Below the pieces are notes generated by a model that did not search any database, was not told the DNA's origin, and saw only the letters and a list, made by a program, of their open reading frames with translations. Below are positions 8,288 through 16,653 of a stretch of DNA of 64,000 bases, one piece after another (positions within the stretch are counted from its first letter, which is position 1; each line of letters begins with the position of its first letter). Location of the stretch: positions 1-64,000 of the forward strand of contig NZ_BTCK01000013.1 of NCBI RefSeq assembly GCF_033239625.1. Direction: 5' to 3'. The DNA is from Paenibacillus_T sp033239625. Its GTDB lineage: Bacteria > Bacillota > Bacilli > Paenibacillales > Paenibacillaceae. The translations under genes and the position numbers were made by a program.

Positions 8288-9577
8288 ATGCGGATTATGC
8301 GTGCAGAGCAGTTCAACATTGACCGTCAGGTCGAATACGGCACTCCGGAGCAAAATGAAGCGGTCAAATCGATCGTCGAAGCGATTCGTACCGAAGGTGA
8401 CGCAGCGCTGCTGCGGCTGACGGAACAGTTCGACCGCGTGAAACTGGAAGCATCCTCGCTTCGCGTAACTGAAGCAGAAATTCAAGCAGCGTACGATAAG
8501 GTCGACGCTGATTTTCTCGTTGCGATCCGTGAAGCGGCGGTAAACGTACGGACGTTCCATGAGAAGCAAATGCGCAATTCGTGGATCGACATGCAGCCGG
8601 ACGGAACGATGCTCGGTCAAGTGCTGCGTCCACTCAAGCGTGTCGGCGTGTATGTGCCAGGCGGCAAAGCGGCATATCCTTCGTCGGTATTGATGAACGT
8701 TATTCCAGCTCAAGTAGCAGGCGTACCTGAGATCGTCATGGTAACGCCGCCGTCAACAGGCGGTCAAGAAGGCATTAACCCGTACATTCTAGTCGCAGCA
8801 GCGGAAGCTGGCGTGAAAGAAATGTATCGGGTCGGCGGGGCGCAGGCTGTAGCGGCATTGGCCTACGGTACGGAATCGATCGCGCCAGTCGACAAGATTA
8901 CAGGTCCAGGCAACATCTACGTGGCACTCGCTAAGCGTGCGGTATTCGGTGTCGTCGACATCGACAGCATCGCCGGACCGAGTGAAATCGCAGTGCTTGC
9001 CGATGACTCGGCAGACGCTTCTTATGTAGCGGCTGACCTGCTCTCGCAAGCGGAGCATGATGAGATGGCGTCAGCCGTGCTTGTCACAGCTTCGGAGCAG
9101 CTCGCTGAAGCGGTTGCCGCTGAAGTGGAGCGCCAGCTCGCATTGCTGCCGCGCGAAGCGATCGCGCGCAGCTCGATCGACAACTACGGCGCGGTACTGC
9201 TCGTCGACTCGCTCGACGCGGGCATCGACGTCATCAACCGCATGGCGCCGGAGCACTTGGAGGTGCTCACGGCGGACCCTATGGCACTTCTCGCGCGCAT
9301 CGAGAACGCTGGGGCCATCTTCTTGGGACCATACAGCTCGGAGCCAGTAGGCGACTACTTCGCAGGCCCGAACCACATCTTGCCGACGAACGGCACGGCT
9401 CGCTTCTCGTCGCCGGTTAACGTGGACGACTTCTTCAAGAAGTCGAGCTTGATCTACTACAGCAAAGAGGCTCTTCTCGCGAGCGGCGACAAAATCATGA
9501 CGCTCGCCCGCCACGAAGGCCTCGAAGGCCATGCCCGCGCCATCGAAATCCGACTGGAAAAAGAGGGCGGCAAGTAA
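8288..9577 (+). CDS. hisD: Histidinol dehydrogenase
   Basis: Catalyses the last two oxidation steps from histidinol to histidine, zinc dependent and NAD linked. Length is 429 aa from ATG 8288. An in-frame ATG at 8279 touches the GGGGG ribosome binding site with no spacing, so 8288 is preferred. Family landmarks are VGVYVPGGKAAYPSSVLMN near 118, TGPGNIYVALAKR near 205, SIAGPSEIAVLADD near 230, and the C-terminal GPNHILPTNGTARF with its metal and substrate His residues. It lies 96 bp downstream of hisG. Confidence 0.97.
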   Translation: MRIMRAEQFNIDRQVEYGTPEQNEAVKSIVEAIRTEGDAALLRLTEQFDRVKLEASSLRVTEAEIQAAYDKVDADFLVAIREAAVNVRTFHEKQMRNSWIDMQPDGTMLGQVLRPLKRVGVYVPGGKAAYPSSVLMNVIPAQVAGVPEIVMVTPPSTGGQEGINPYILVAAAEAGVKEMYRVGGAQAVAALAYGTESIAPVDKITGPGNIYVALAKRAVFGVVDIDSIAGPSEIAVLADDSADASYVAADLLSQAEHDEMASAVLVTASEQLAEAVAAEVERQLALLPREAIARSSIDNYGAVLLVDSLDAGIDVINRMAPEHLEVLTADPMALLARIENAGAIFLGPYSSEPVGDYFAGPNHILPTNGTARFSSPVNVDDFFKKSSLIYYSKEALLASGDKIMTLARHEGLEGHARAIEIRLEKEGGK

Positions 9578-9945
9578 GAGGAAGTACGTTGCTGTTCGTC
9601 CGAACGTGGCAGGTATAAGAAGAATCGTTGCAGTCCGCGCAGTACCTTCAGGCGCTTCCGCGCGGCGAGCTATGCGGGCCAAGCGGACCCATCCTATATA
9701 AAAAGTGCTGAGCTGGACGTATGCACCACCGCGAACAAGAGCGGAGAGTGCCGGAATCACTCTGGAGAAGCGGAGTGTTCGCCTTTGTCACTCGGATTGT
9801 TACCATATCTGAATCTATAAGTTCAGAACAATCCGAGGACAACAGCGATCGGAAGAGTGATCCGCGCTCGGAGCGGGCTAGAACTCAAACATAATGTTTT
9901 ATCTTTTCTCTTCACACCTATCAAACCAAAGTGAGGTCAAACAAT
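9578..9945 (+). other. Noncoding spacer inside the his operon with a ~106-nt stem-loop
   Basis: No convincing gene is visible in these 368 bases. The segment 9756-9861 folds back on itself in stages: ATCACTCT (9756-9763) with AGAGTGAT (9854-9861), TTGTC (9785-9789) with GACAA (9838-9842), CTCGGATTGT (9791-9800) with ACAATCCGAG (9828-9837), and TCTGAA (9808-9813) with TTCAGA (9822-9827). The neighbouring his genes are otherwise tightly spaced, so this looks like an inserted or structured element. Confidence 0.7.
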
Positions 9946-10545
9946 ATGTCCGAAATCGTACAACGCGCAGCCGACGTGGCGCGCAAAACCAACGAAACCG
10001 ATATCAAACTCGCCTTCAACGTCGACGGCAGCGGTCAAGTAAATCTCGAAACTGACGTGCCTTTCCTCAACCATATGCTCGACCTGTTCGCGAAGCACGG
10101 CCAGTTCGATTTGACGGTCGACGCTCGCGGCGACGTGGACATCGACGATCACCACACCGTCGAAGACATCGGCATCTGCCTCGGCCAGACGCTGGCGAAG
10201 GCACTTGGCGACAAGCGCGGCATCAAACGTTATGCAAGTGTATTCGTACCGATGGACGAAGCGCTGGCGCAGGTTGTAGTCGACTTGAGCAACCGTCCGC
10301 ATTTTGAATACCGCGCACAATATCCTTCCCAGCAAGTCGGCAGCTTCTCAACTGAGCTTGTAGAAGAGTTCCTCTGGAAGTTCGCGCTTGAAGCGCGTGT
10401 GACGCTGCATGTTATCGTTCACTATGGCAAGAACACGCACCACATGATCGAGGCCGTCTTCAAAGCGCTTGGACGCGCACTGGACGAAGCAACTAGCATT
10501 GATCCACGCGTACAAGGAGTGCCTTCGACGAAAGGGGTGCTGTAA
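9946..10545 (+). CDS. hisB: Imidazoleglycerol-phosphate dehydratase
   Basis: Dehydrates imidazole glycerol phosphate to imidazole acetol phosphate; a manganese enzyme. Length is 199 aa from ATG 9946, with the GTGAGG ribosome binding site 9 bp upstream; the frame also contains a GTG at 9931. Metal-binding His clusters are visible: FLNHML near 44, DIDDHHTVEDIGICLG near 67-82, and YGKNTHHMIEAVFKALGRAL near 165. This is the monofunctional form without a histidinol-phosphatase domain, which fits the separate hisJ downstream. Confidence 0.96.
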   Translation: MSEIVQRAADVARKTNETDIKLAFNVDGSGQVNLETDVPFLNHMLDLFAKHGQFDLTVDARGDVDIDDHHTVEDIGICLGQTLAKALGDKRGIKRYASVFVPMDEALAQVVVDLSNRPHFEYRAQYPSQQVGSFSTELVEEFLWKFALEARVTLHVIVHYGKNTHHMIEAVFKALGRALDEATSIDPRVQGVPSTKGVL

Positions 10546-10548
10546 CCG

Positions 10549-11163
10549 ATGATCGCCATTATCGATTATGGCATGGGCAACCTGCACAGCGTTAGCAAAG
10601 CAGTCGAACGGCTAGGCCTCGACTTCAGCATTACGGCTGATCCCGCTGCGATTCTCGCGGCGGACGGCGCGATTCTGCCAGGCGTCGGCGCTTTCGGCGA
10701 CGCGATGGACAATCTGCGCGAGACGGGGCTGGACGAAGTAACGAAGCAATTCGTTGCGACGGGCAAGCCGCTACTCGGCATCTGCCTCGGCATGCAGCTG
10801 TTGTTCAGCGAGAGTGAGGAGTACGGCAATCATAAAGGTCTGGATCTGCTGCCGGGCCGCGTCGTTCGTTTCCAAGGCGACTACAAAGTGCCGCATATGG
10901 GCTGGAACAAGCTGTCGTTCCGTCAGTCTTCGCCGATGTTCGATGGACTTGATGAAGGACATGTGTACTTCGTCCACTCGTACCACGTAAAGCCAGAGCT
11001 TGAGAGCGACCTGCTCGCAACCGTTGACTACTATCAGCAAGTAACAGCAATCGTCGGACGCAATAATGTGTACGGCATGCAGTTCCACCCAGAGAAAAGC
11101 AGCGATCTCGGCATGCAACTGCTTGGCAACTTTCTGAAGCTGGCTGTGAAAGCATCCGAGTAA
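10549..11163 (+). CDS. hisH: Imidazole glycerol phosphate synthase, glutaminase subunit
   Basis: Class I glutamine amidotransferase that supplies ammonia to HisF. Length is 204 aa. The nucleophile Cys is in LLGICLGMQLLF near 79, and the catalytic His-Glu pair is in GMQFHPEKSSDLG near 180-184. The N-terminus is IAIIDYGMGNLHSV. It begins 3 bp after hisB. In most Firmicute operons hisA follows at once, but here the next gene is hisF after only 68 bp. Confidence 0.96.
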   Translation: MIAIIDYGMGNLHSVSKAVERLGLDFSITADPAAILAADGAILPGVGAFGDAMDNLRETGLDEVTKQFVATGKPLLGICLGMQLLFSESEEYGNHKGLDLLPGRVVRFQGDYKVPHMGWNKLSFRQSSPMFDGLDEGHVYFVHSYHVKPELESDLLATVDYYQQVTAIVGRNNVYGMQFHPEKSSDLGMQLLGNFLKLAVKASE

Positions 11164-11231
11164 GCATAAGAACGATTAGCGCATAATGCATTGATTACAA
11201 TAGAGAATCCGTTAGGGGAGGAGAGATCAGC

Positions 11232-11990
11232 ATGTTGGCCAAAAGAATTATTCCGTGCCTCGACGTAAAAGACGGCCGCGTAGTAAAAGGAGTTAACTTC
11301 GTTAACCTTCGCGACGCTGGCGATCCCGTAGAGCTCGCTGCAACGTATGACCGCGAAGGCGCCGATGAGCTCGTGTTCCTCGACATCTCGGCTTCCGTCG
11401 AAGGGCGGGCAACGATGGTTGAGGTCGTCAAGCGGACGGCTGGCGAGATTACGATTCCTTTCACCGTGGGCGGCGGCATCTCGCATGTCGACGATATGAA
11501 ACGGCTGCTGCGCGCAGGCGCGGACAAAATCGGCATCAATACGGCGGCGATCCGCAACCCGCAGCTTATCGCGGACGGTGCGCGCAAGTTCGGCTCGCAA
11601 TGCATCGTCGTAGCAATCGACGCGAAGTTCAACCCAGAGTGGGGCGAATGGGAAGTGTTCACGCACGGCGGACGCAACGGAACGGGCATTAAAGCGCTGG
11701 AGTGGGTACGCGAAGCGGAGCGGCTCGGTGCAGGCGAGATTCTGTTGACAAGCATGGATGCGGACGGAACGAAGGACGGCTTCGACGTGAAGCTGACTAG
11801 AGCGGTATCGGAGCTGGTGAGCATTCCGGTCATCGCATCAGGCGGAGCGGGACGTGTTGAGCACTTCCACGATGTGTTCGCAGAAGGCAAAGCGGATGCT
11901 GGCCTTGCGGCCACTATTTTCCACTATAAAGAAATGACGATTCAAGAAGTGAAGGACGATTTGCGGCGCAAGGGAGTGGAAGTGCGATGA
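11232..11990 (+). CDS. hisF: Imidazole glycerol phosphate synthase, cyclase subunit
   Basis: TIM-barrel enzyme that uses HisH-derived ammonia to convert PRFAR to imidazole glycerol phosphate and AICAR. Length is 252 aa. It is HisF and not HisA: it begins MLAKRIIPCLDVKDGRVVKG, has the catalytic Asp near 11 and another Asp in TSMDADGTKDGFD near 178, and shows the two phosphate-binding half-barrel loops GGGISHVDD and ASGGAG. ATG 11232 follows GGGGAGGAGA. It overlaps hisI by 4 bp. Confidence 0.97.
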   Translation: MLAKRIIPCLDVKDGRVVKGVNFVNLRDAGDPVELAATYDREGADELVFLDISASVEGRATMVEVVKRTAGEITIPFTVGGGISHVDDMKRLLRAGADKIGINTAAIRNPQLIADGARKFGSQCIVVAIDAKFNPEWGEWEVFTHGGRNGTGIKALEWVREAERLGAGEILLTSMDADGTKDGFDVKLTRAVSELVSIPVIASGGAGRVEHFHDVFAEGKADAGLAATIFHYKEMTIQEVKDDLRRKGVEVR

Positions 11991-12691
11991 GCGACAACAC
12001 GAATGCGGCAGTAGTGCCATACGAAGAGCTCCAACAGAAGATCAAGTGGGATAAGGACGGTCTTGTAGCTGCAATTGTGCAGGACGCCGTTAGCAAAGAG
12101 GTCGTTATGCTGGCGTACATGAACGCGGAATCGCTCAAGCTGTCGATCGAGAGCGGCGAGACGTGGTTCTGGAGCCGTTCGCGCAGCGAGCTGTGGCACA
12201 AGGGTGCAACCAGCGGTCATACGCAGCCAATCCGTTCGATCCATTATGACTGTGATGCAGACACCTTGCTCGTACGCGTCGACCAGAACGGTGCAGCGTG
12301 CCATACGGGCCGCTACTCCTGCTTCTTCAACCCGATCGTCGAAGAGGCGCCGGCAGCAGAGAACGATGCAGCAAGCGGCGACCGTTTCCGCATGCTTAAC
12401 GAGCTCGAAGCGATTATTTCGAAGCGCTACGCGGAACGACCAGAGGGTGCTTACACGACGTACCTGTTCGAGAAGGGTCTGGACAAAATCCTCAAGAAAT
12501 TCGGCGAAGAATCGATCGAAGTCATCATTGCGGCAAAGAACGGCGACAATGACGAGCTGCGCAGCGAAACGAGCGACATGCTGTTCCACTTGATGGTGCT
12601 GCTTCGCGAACGCGGCGTTTCGCTCGATGAGGTTATGGCTGAGCTCGGAAAGCGCCATAACAAACCAACCACGAACAAAATGAATCGATAA
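11987..12691 (+). CDS. hisI: Bifunctional phosphoribosyl-AMP cyclohydrolase / phosphoribosyl-ATP pyrophosphatase
   Basis: HisIE fusion catalysing steps 2 and 3 of histidine synthesis. Length is 234 aa. The HisI half (1-120) shows MLAYMNAESL, TWFWSRSRSELWHKGATSGH and the zinc-ligand segment DCDADTLLVRVDQNGAACHTG. The HisE half (about 128-234) shows FRMLNELEAIISKR, the acidic metal site EESIEVIIAAKN and ELRSETSDMLFHLMVLL. It overlaps hisF by 4 bp. It ends the dense part of the operon. Confidence 0.96.
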   Translation: MSDNTNAAVVPYEELQQKIKWDKDGLVAAIVQDAVSKEVVMLAYMNAESLKLSIESGETWFWSRSRSELWHKGATSGHTQPIRSIHYDCDADTLLVRVDQNGAACHTGRYSCFFNPIVEEAPAAENDAASGDRFRMLNELEAIISKRYAERPEGAYTTYLFEKGLDKILKKFGEESIEVIIAAKNGDNDELRSETSDMLFHLMVLLRERGVSLDEVMAELGKRHNKPTTNKMNR

Positions 12692-12699
12692 TAGAGGTA

Positions 12700-12743
12700 G
12701 TTCAAAAAGTCCTTCTTGGTGCTGAAAACCGAACTTTTTGAAC
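12700..12743. repeat. Perfect 11-bp inverted repeat between hisI and hisJ
   Basis: GTTCAAAAAGT (12700-12710) and ACTTTTTGAAC (12733-12743) enclose a 22-base loop. There is no T-tract beyond the arm itself. It may be a dispersed hairpin element or a weak terminator and processing site. Confidence 0.6.
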
Positions 12744-12793
12744 CGATTAATCAAGCTCGAACGTATGAAAGCACGGAAGGGGAAACCGAGCAT

Positions 12794-13600
12794 ATGCTAA
12801 TCGATTACCATACGCATCATGAACGGTGCGGCCATGCGGTCGGCAAGCTGGAGGAGTATATCCAGCAGGGCATTGCGATCGGCTTGCAGCAAATCGGCGT
12901 GTCGGACCATATGCCGCTTTTGCACGTCAATCCAGATGAGTACTACCCGGAGATGGCGATGCCGATGGATGAACTGCCTCGCTATGTCGAGGAAGCGTTC
13001 TCGCTGAAGGACAAGTACAAAGGCCGGATCGATGTCCGCGTCGGCTTGGAAGGCGATTATATCGAAGGTTCGGAAGAACAGATCGAGACGATCGTGAACG
13101 CGTATCCGTGGGACTATGTGATCGGATCGGTTCATTTTCTAGGAACATGGGATATTACAGACTTCCGCCAGACGCATGGATGGGAAGGCCGCGATCCGAT
13201 GCAAGTGTACGAGCAGTATTATGACGCGGTTATCAAGGCGGCGAATACAGGCTTCTATGACTACATCGGTCACATCGACGTCATCAAGCGTTTCGGCTTC
13301 AAGCCGGCAGGCGATGTCACCCATCTGGAGAACGCTGCGCTTGAGGCTGTGCGCCTGAACGACCTGGCAATCGAGTTGAACGCATCGGGGCTGCGGCATG
13401 CATGCGCGGAGATGTTCCCAGGCAAACGGATGCTGGATTATGCAAGAAAGTTGGACATTCCGATTACGATCGGTTCGGATGCTCATCAACCCGCTAGATT
13501 GGCCGAATACTTGGATCAAGCGCGAGCGCGGCTGAAAGAAGCAGGTTTTACACAGCTAGCGACGTTTGAGCGCCGAATTAGAACAATGGTCGATTTTTGA
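12794..13600 (+). CDS. hisJ: Histidinol-phosphatase, PHP family
   Basis: Removes phosphate from histidinol phosphate to give histidinol. Length is 268 aa from ATG 12794, chosen because GGAAGGGGAAA precedes it and the PHP domain starts at once with MLIDYHTHHERCGHA; the frame is open back to 12716. Metal-ligand segments are DYHTHHERCGH, GVSDHMPL, GLEGDYIEG, SVHFLG and the late GSDAHQP. It follows hisI by about 100 bp. It supplies the phosphatase activity missing from the monofunctional HisB. Confidence 0.93.
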   Translation: MLIDYHTHHERCGHAVGKLEEYIQQGIAIGLQQIGVSDHMPLLHVNPDEYYPEMAMPMDELPRYVEEAFSLKDKYKGRIDVRVGLEGDYIEGSEEQIETIVNAYPWDYVIGSVHFLGTWDITDFRQTHGWEGRDPMQVYEQYYDAVIKAANTGFYDYIGHIDVIKRFGFKPAGDVTHLENAALEAVRLNDLAIELNASGLRHACAEMFPGKRMLDYARKLDIPITIGSDAHQPARLAEYLDQARARLKEAGFTQLATFERRIRTMVDF

Positions 13601-13624
13601 ATTCTGCTGTAATCGATGTATAAT
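13597..13624 (+). promoter_or_regulatory. Promoter of prs
   Basis: TTGAAT (13597-13602), a 16-bp spacer and a consensus TATAAT (13619-13624). The -35 overlaps the hisJ stop codon, so prs can be expressed independently of the his genes. Confidence 0.7.
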
Positions 13625-13686
13625 GAATATTGTCGAACAAGCAGTGTACGTAAAATTTTAGTGGTTCAAACGCTCAGGAGGGTATC

Positions 13687-14637
13687 ATGTTAAGCGACAA
13701 GTTGCGTATTTTTTCGGGTTCCTCGAACCCGAAATTGGCCGAGAAGATTGCGGAGGAGCTAGGGCTCAAGCTCGGTGCCATCAAGCTGTCCCGGTTCAAA
13801 GGCGGCGAGATCTATGTCAACTACGAAGAAGGGATCCGGAACTGTGACGTATTTCTAGTACAGTCACTTTCGCATCCGATCAACGACCATTTCGTCGAGC
13901 TGCTCATTATGATTGATGCAGCGAAGCGGGCTTCCGCTCGGACGATCAATGTCATCATGCCGCATTACGGCTATGCGCGCCAAGAGCGCAAAGCTGCACC
14001 GCGGGAGCCGATCTCGGCCAAGATGGTTGCGGACGTGCTGACGACGGTTGGCGCTCATCGCGTTGTGACGATCGATCTGCATGCACCGGCGATTCAAGGC
14101 TTCTTCAACATCCCGGTTGATCATCTGACGGCGCTCGACCTAATCAGCAACTACCTGAAACAGAAACAAATCACCAACCCAATCGTTGTTTCGCCGGATG
14201 CAGGCCGGGCATCGACTGCGGAAATGCTGGCTAACTACCTGGACTGCCCATTCGCGATGATGATCAAGAAGCGTCCAGCGCATAACGAGTCCGTCATTAC
14301 GCACGTTATCGGGGATGTAGAAGGCAGAACGCCAATCATTATCGAAGATTTGATCGATACTGGCAGCACGATTATTAACGTTGTCGAAGGACTGAAGGAA
14401 CGCGGCGCGGAAGATGTATACGTCTGCGCAACGCATCCATTATTCTCCGGCAATGCCCTGCAGCGTTTGGATCATCCGAATATTAAAGAGGTCGTAGTAA
14501 CGGACTCGATCGCCCTTCCGGCGCATCGTCCAGAGCGTTACCGCGTACTGTCCGTCGCGCCGATGCTGGCGGAAGCAACTCGCATCATTATTCAGGGCGG
14601 ATCGATTAGCACCCTGTTCAAAAACGCTGGCGTATAA
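13687..14637 (+). CDS. prs: Ribose-phosphate pyrophosphokinase
   Basis: Makes PRPP from ribose 5-phosphate and ATP for nucleotide and histidine synthesis. Length is 316 aa. Visible landmarks are FSGSSNPKLAEKIA near 10, the catalytic loop YGYARQERKAAPREPISAK near 97, the metal-binding DLHAPAIQGFF near 131 and the PRPP signature IIEDLIDTGSTI near 220. ATG 13687 follows CAGGAGGG. Its place next to the his genes fits the PRPP demand of HisG. In B. subtilis prs lies elsewhere. Confidence 0.95.
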   Translation: MLSDKLRIFSGSSNPKLAEKIAEELGLKLGAIKLSRFKGGEIYVNYEEGIRNCDVFLVQSLSHPINDHFVELLIMIDAAKRASARTINVIMPHYGYARQERKAAPREPISAKMVADVLTTVGAHRVVTIDLHAPAIQGFFNIPVDHLTALDLISNYLKQKQITNPIVVSPDAGRASTAEMLANYLDCPFAMMIKKRPAHNESVITHVIGDVEGRTPIIIEDLIDTGSTIINVVEGLKERGAEDVYVCATHPLFSGNALQRLDHPNIKEVVVTDSIALPAHRPERYRVLSVAPMLAEATRIIIQGGSISTLFKNAGV

Positions 14638-14651
14638 GCCGGCTACCAGCC

Positions 14652-14697
14652 GAAAAATCGCGGGTCGCTTCGTGCGCTCGCGATTTTTCCGCTTTTT
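14652..14697 (+). terminator. Intrinsic terminator of prs
   Basis: An 11-bp perfect stem GAAAAATCGCG / CGCGATTTTTC with a 16-base loop, followed by CGCTTTTT. Confidence 0.8.
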
Positions 14698-14723
14698 CCA
14701 GCCTGTAAGGATAGGCGGGGCTA

Positions 14724-14732
14724 TGATATAAT
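14724..14732 (+). promoter_or_regulatory. Extended -10 element upstream of the TPR-protein gene
   Basis: TGATATAAT is an extended -10 element. No good -35 is present at the usual distance. It lies 40 bp before the start at 14773. Confidence 0.5.
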
Positions 14733-14772
14733 CGTACCAACATTAGACGACTACGGGAGGTGCCTTGCATTT

Positions 14773-16545
14773 ATGACTAAGAAGCAGCGTGCGGCGGTTT
14801 CAGGCAGGCTAGCAAAAATTATACCCATCCAATGGGACGCGACGTACTTCTTCGAGCGGGCTGTTCGTTCGCTGGATCGTTATCATTATGACAAGGCACT
14901 GAAAAACTTTCGCCGCGCAGCGCAGTTTGAGCCTGAAAATCCAGTGAACCACTGCAATATGGCCGGCATTCTATCAGAGCTTGGCAATTACGAGGAATCG
15001 AATCAGATTCTCAAATGGATCATAGACGAGCTTGACCCTACGATGACCGAATGCCACTTCTATATGGCGAACAACTATGCCAACATGGAAATGTACGAGG
15101 CCGCAGAGGATTCGCTAGTCCAGTACTTGGAGGAAGACGACGAAGGGCATTTCATCGATGAAGCAGAAGAAATGATGGAACTGCTGACATTCGAACTGGC
15201 TCGTCCGACGAAGCAGGCGAATGTGAAGTCGCTTGGCGGCATGCGGGAGCATGATCGTGCGAGGATGCTTCTGGAGGAAGGCAAGTTCGCGCAAGCGGTC
15301 AAAGTACTTGAAGACGTTGTTCAGCGTTACGAGGACTTCTCATCCGCACGTAATAATCTCGCACTGGCCTATTACTATATGGGGCAATTCGACAAGGCGA
15401 TGTCGACGATTCTCAAAGTGCTCGAGCTTGATGAAGGCAACCTTCATGCGCTCTGCAATCTGGCAATCTTCTATCAGCATATGGGTGAGCGGGAGAAACT
15501 GACGGAATTGCTTAAACTTCTTCGTAAAACGTTTCCGTTTCATCAGGAGCATGCGTTCAAGCTGGCAACGACGCTCGGCATATTAGGTGAACATGAGGGA
15601 GCCTATCGACAGTTCGTTCGATTACTCCGCACAGGCAGTTCTGGCGAGGCCAGCGTGTATCACTATGCCGCTGTCGCAGCTTGCCAGACAGGTCGATATG
15701 CAGATGCAGAGCGTCTGTGGCAGCAGTGCCGCAGCCATGATCCACAGTCAGAAGTAGCGCCTTATTACCTGGACTATCTCTCGGGAGTCCGTGCAAGCGG
15801 CGGCCAGCCGGCGCCGATCAGCTATCATTATCATCTGCCCTTCGAAGAGCAAATGAAGCTGTGGGAGCGGCTGCCTGGTGAAATTGTGCCCGAACGGTTT
15901 AAGAAAGATCCGCTTGTGCGCTCTTCCTTCTTCTGGGCGCTGCGTCATGGCGATCGGCAGACGAAGCTGCAAGTCATTCAAGCGCTTGGCATTATTGGCG
16001 ATGACGAAGTGAAGGAAGCGCTGCGTGCATTCATGAACGAAGCGGGCGAGGAAGACGACCTGAAGCGAATTGCGCTGCTCGTGCTCCGCTCGCTGGGTGA
16101 GACGACACCGATTGAAGCGGTGATCGGCAACGAATCGACCGTCATCGAACCGCAGCAAATGCCGACACGTCTGCCTGTCTGGGAAGCAAGCTGGCAGGCT
16201 ATACTGGATGACGCGCTTACCCGCATGCGGACAACGGGTTATGATCTAGTTCAGCAGCATGACTTGCTGACGTTGTGGATAGATTTCTTGTCGCGGCTGT
16301 ATCCGGATGTGCCGAAGTTCGGGAAGGTGCAGGGCTGGGCTGCTGCGCTCGAATATTGGACGGCGAAGATGCACAGCCGTACGATATCGTTCGAGGAAGT
16401 GGCCCGCAAGTACGAGACAACGGCAGCGACGGTGAGCCGACATGCGAAGCGAATTGACGACGTATGCGGCATCCGTGAGAAAATGCGTTCAACGAACGCA
16501 CTGCTGCAAACGCATCGTATCGACATGAATAATGAACATGATTGA
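14773..16545 (+). CDS. Tetratricopeptide-repeat protein (YvcD-like)
   Basis: Cytoplasmic repeat protein of 590 aa. Residues 22-100 and 155-260 carry TPR-like helix pairs (for example YHYDKALKNFRRAAQFEPEN and AYYYMGQFDKAMSTILKVLE). Residues ~375-445 resemble HEAT-type repeats (LQVIQALGIIGDDEVKEALR). The C-terminus (about 540-580) has an HTH-like stretch VARKYETTAATVSRHAKRID. Its position before trxB matches B. subtilis yvcD. The TPR domains suggest protein-protein contacts. No enzymatic motif is visible and the function is unknown. Confidence 0.85.
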   Translation: MTKKQRAAVSGRLAKIIPIQWDATYFFERAVRSLDRYHYDKALKNFRRAAQFEPENPVNHCNMAGILSELGNYEESNQILKWIIDELDPTMTECHFYMANNYANMEMYEAAEDSLVQYLEEDDEGHFIDEAEEMMELLTFELARPTKQANVKSLGGMREHDRARMLLEEGKFAQAVKVLEDVVQRYEDFSSARNNLALAYYYMGQFDKAMSTILKVLELDEGNLHALCNLAIFYQHMGEREKLTELLKLLRKTFPFHQEHAFKLATTLGILGEHEGAYRQFVRLLRTGSSGEASVYHYAAVAACQTGRYADAERLWQQCRSHDPQSEVAPYYLDYLSGVRASGGQPAPISYHYHLPFEEQMKLWERLPGEIVPERFKKDPLVRSSFFWALRHGDRQTKLQVIQALGIIGDDEVKEALRAFMNEAGEEDDLKRIALLVLRSLGETTPIEAVIGNESTVIEPQQMPTRLPVWEASWQAILDDALTRMRTTGYDLVQQHDLLTLWIDFLSRLYPDVPKFGKVQGWAAALEYWTAKMHSRTISFEEVARKYETTAATVSRHAKRIDDVCGIREKMRSTNALLQTHRIDMNNEHD

Positions 16546-16653
16546 TGCGTCCCCGGCAAGGGTATTCTAAAGGGCAATAGCATCTTATACAGGGCTGCTT
16601 GCACGCTTGATACAAGCGGCAGGCGGCCCTGCAGTCGATCAGGAGGGCATACT

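Noticed and set aside
7367..8713. 448-codon minus-strand frame across hisZ, hisG and hisD
   Set aside because: It crosses three clear genes and the product is His/Arg-rich without domain signs, a usual artefact of GC-rich third positions.
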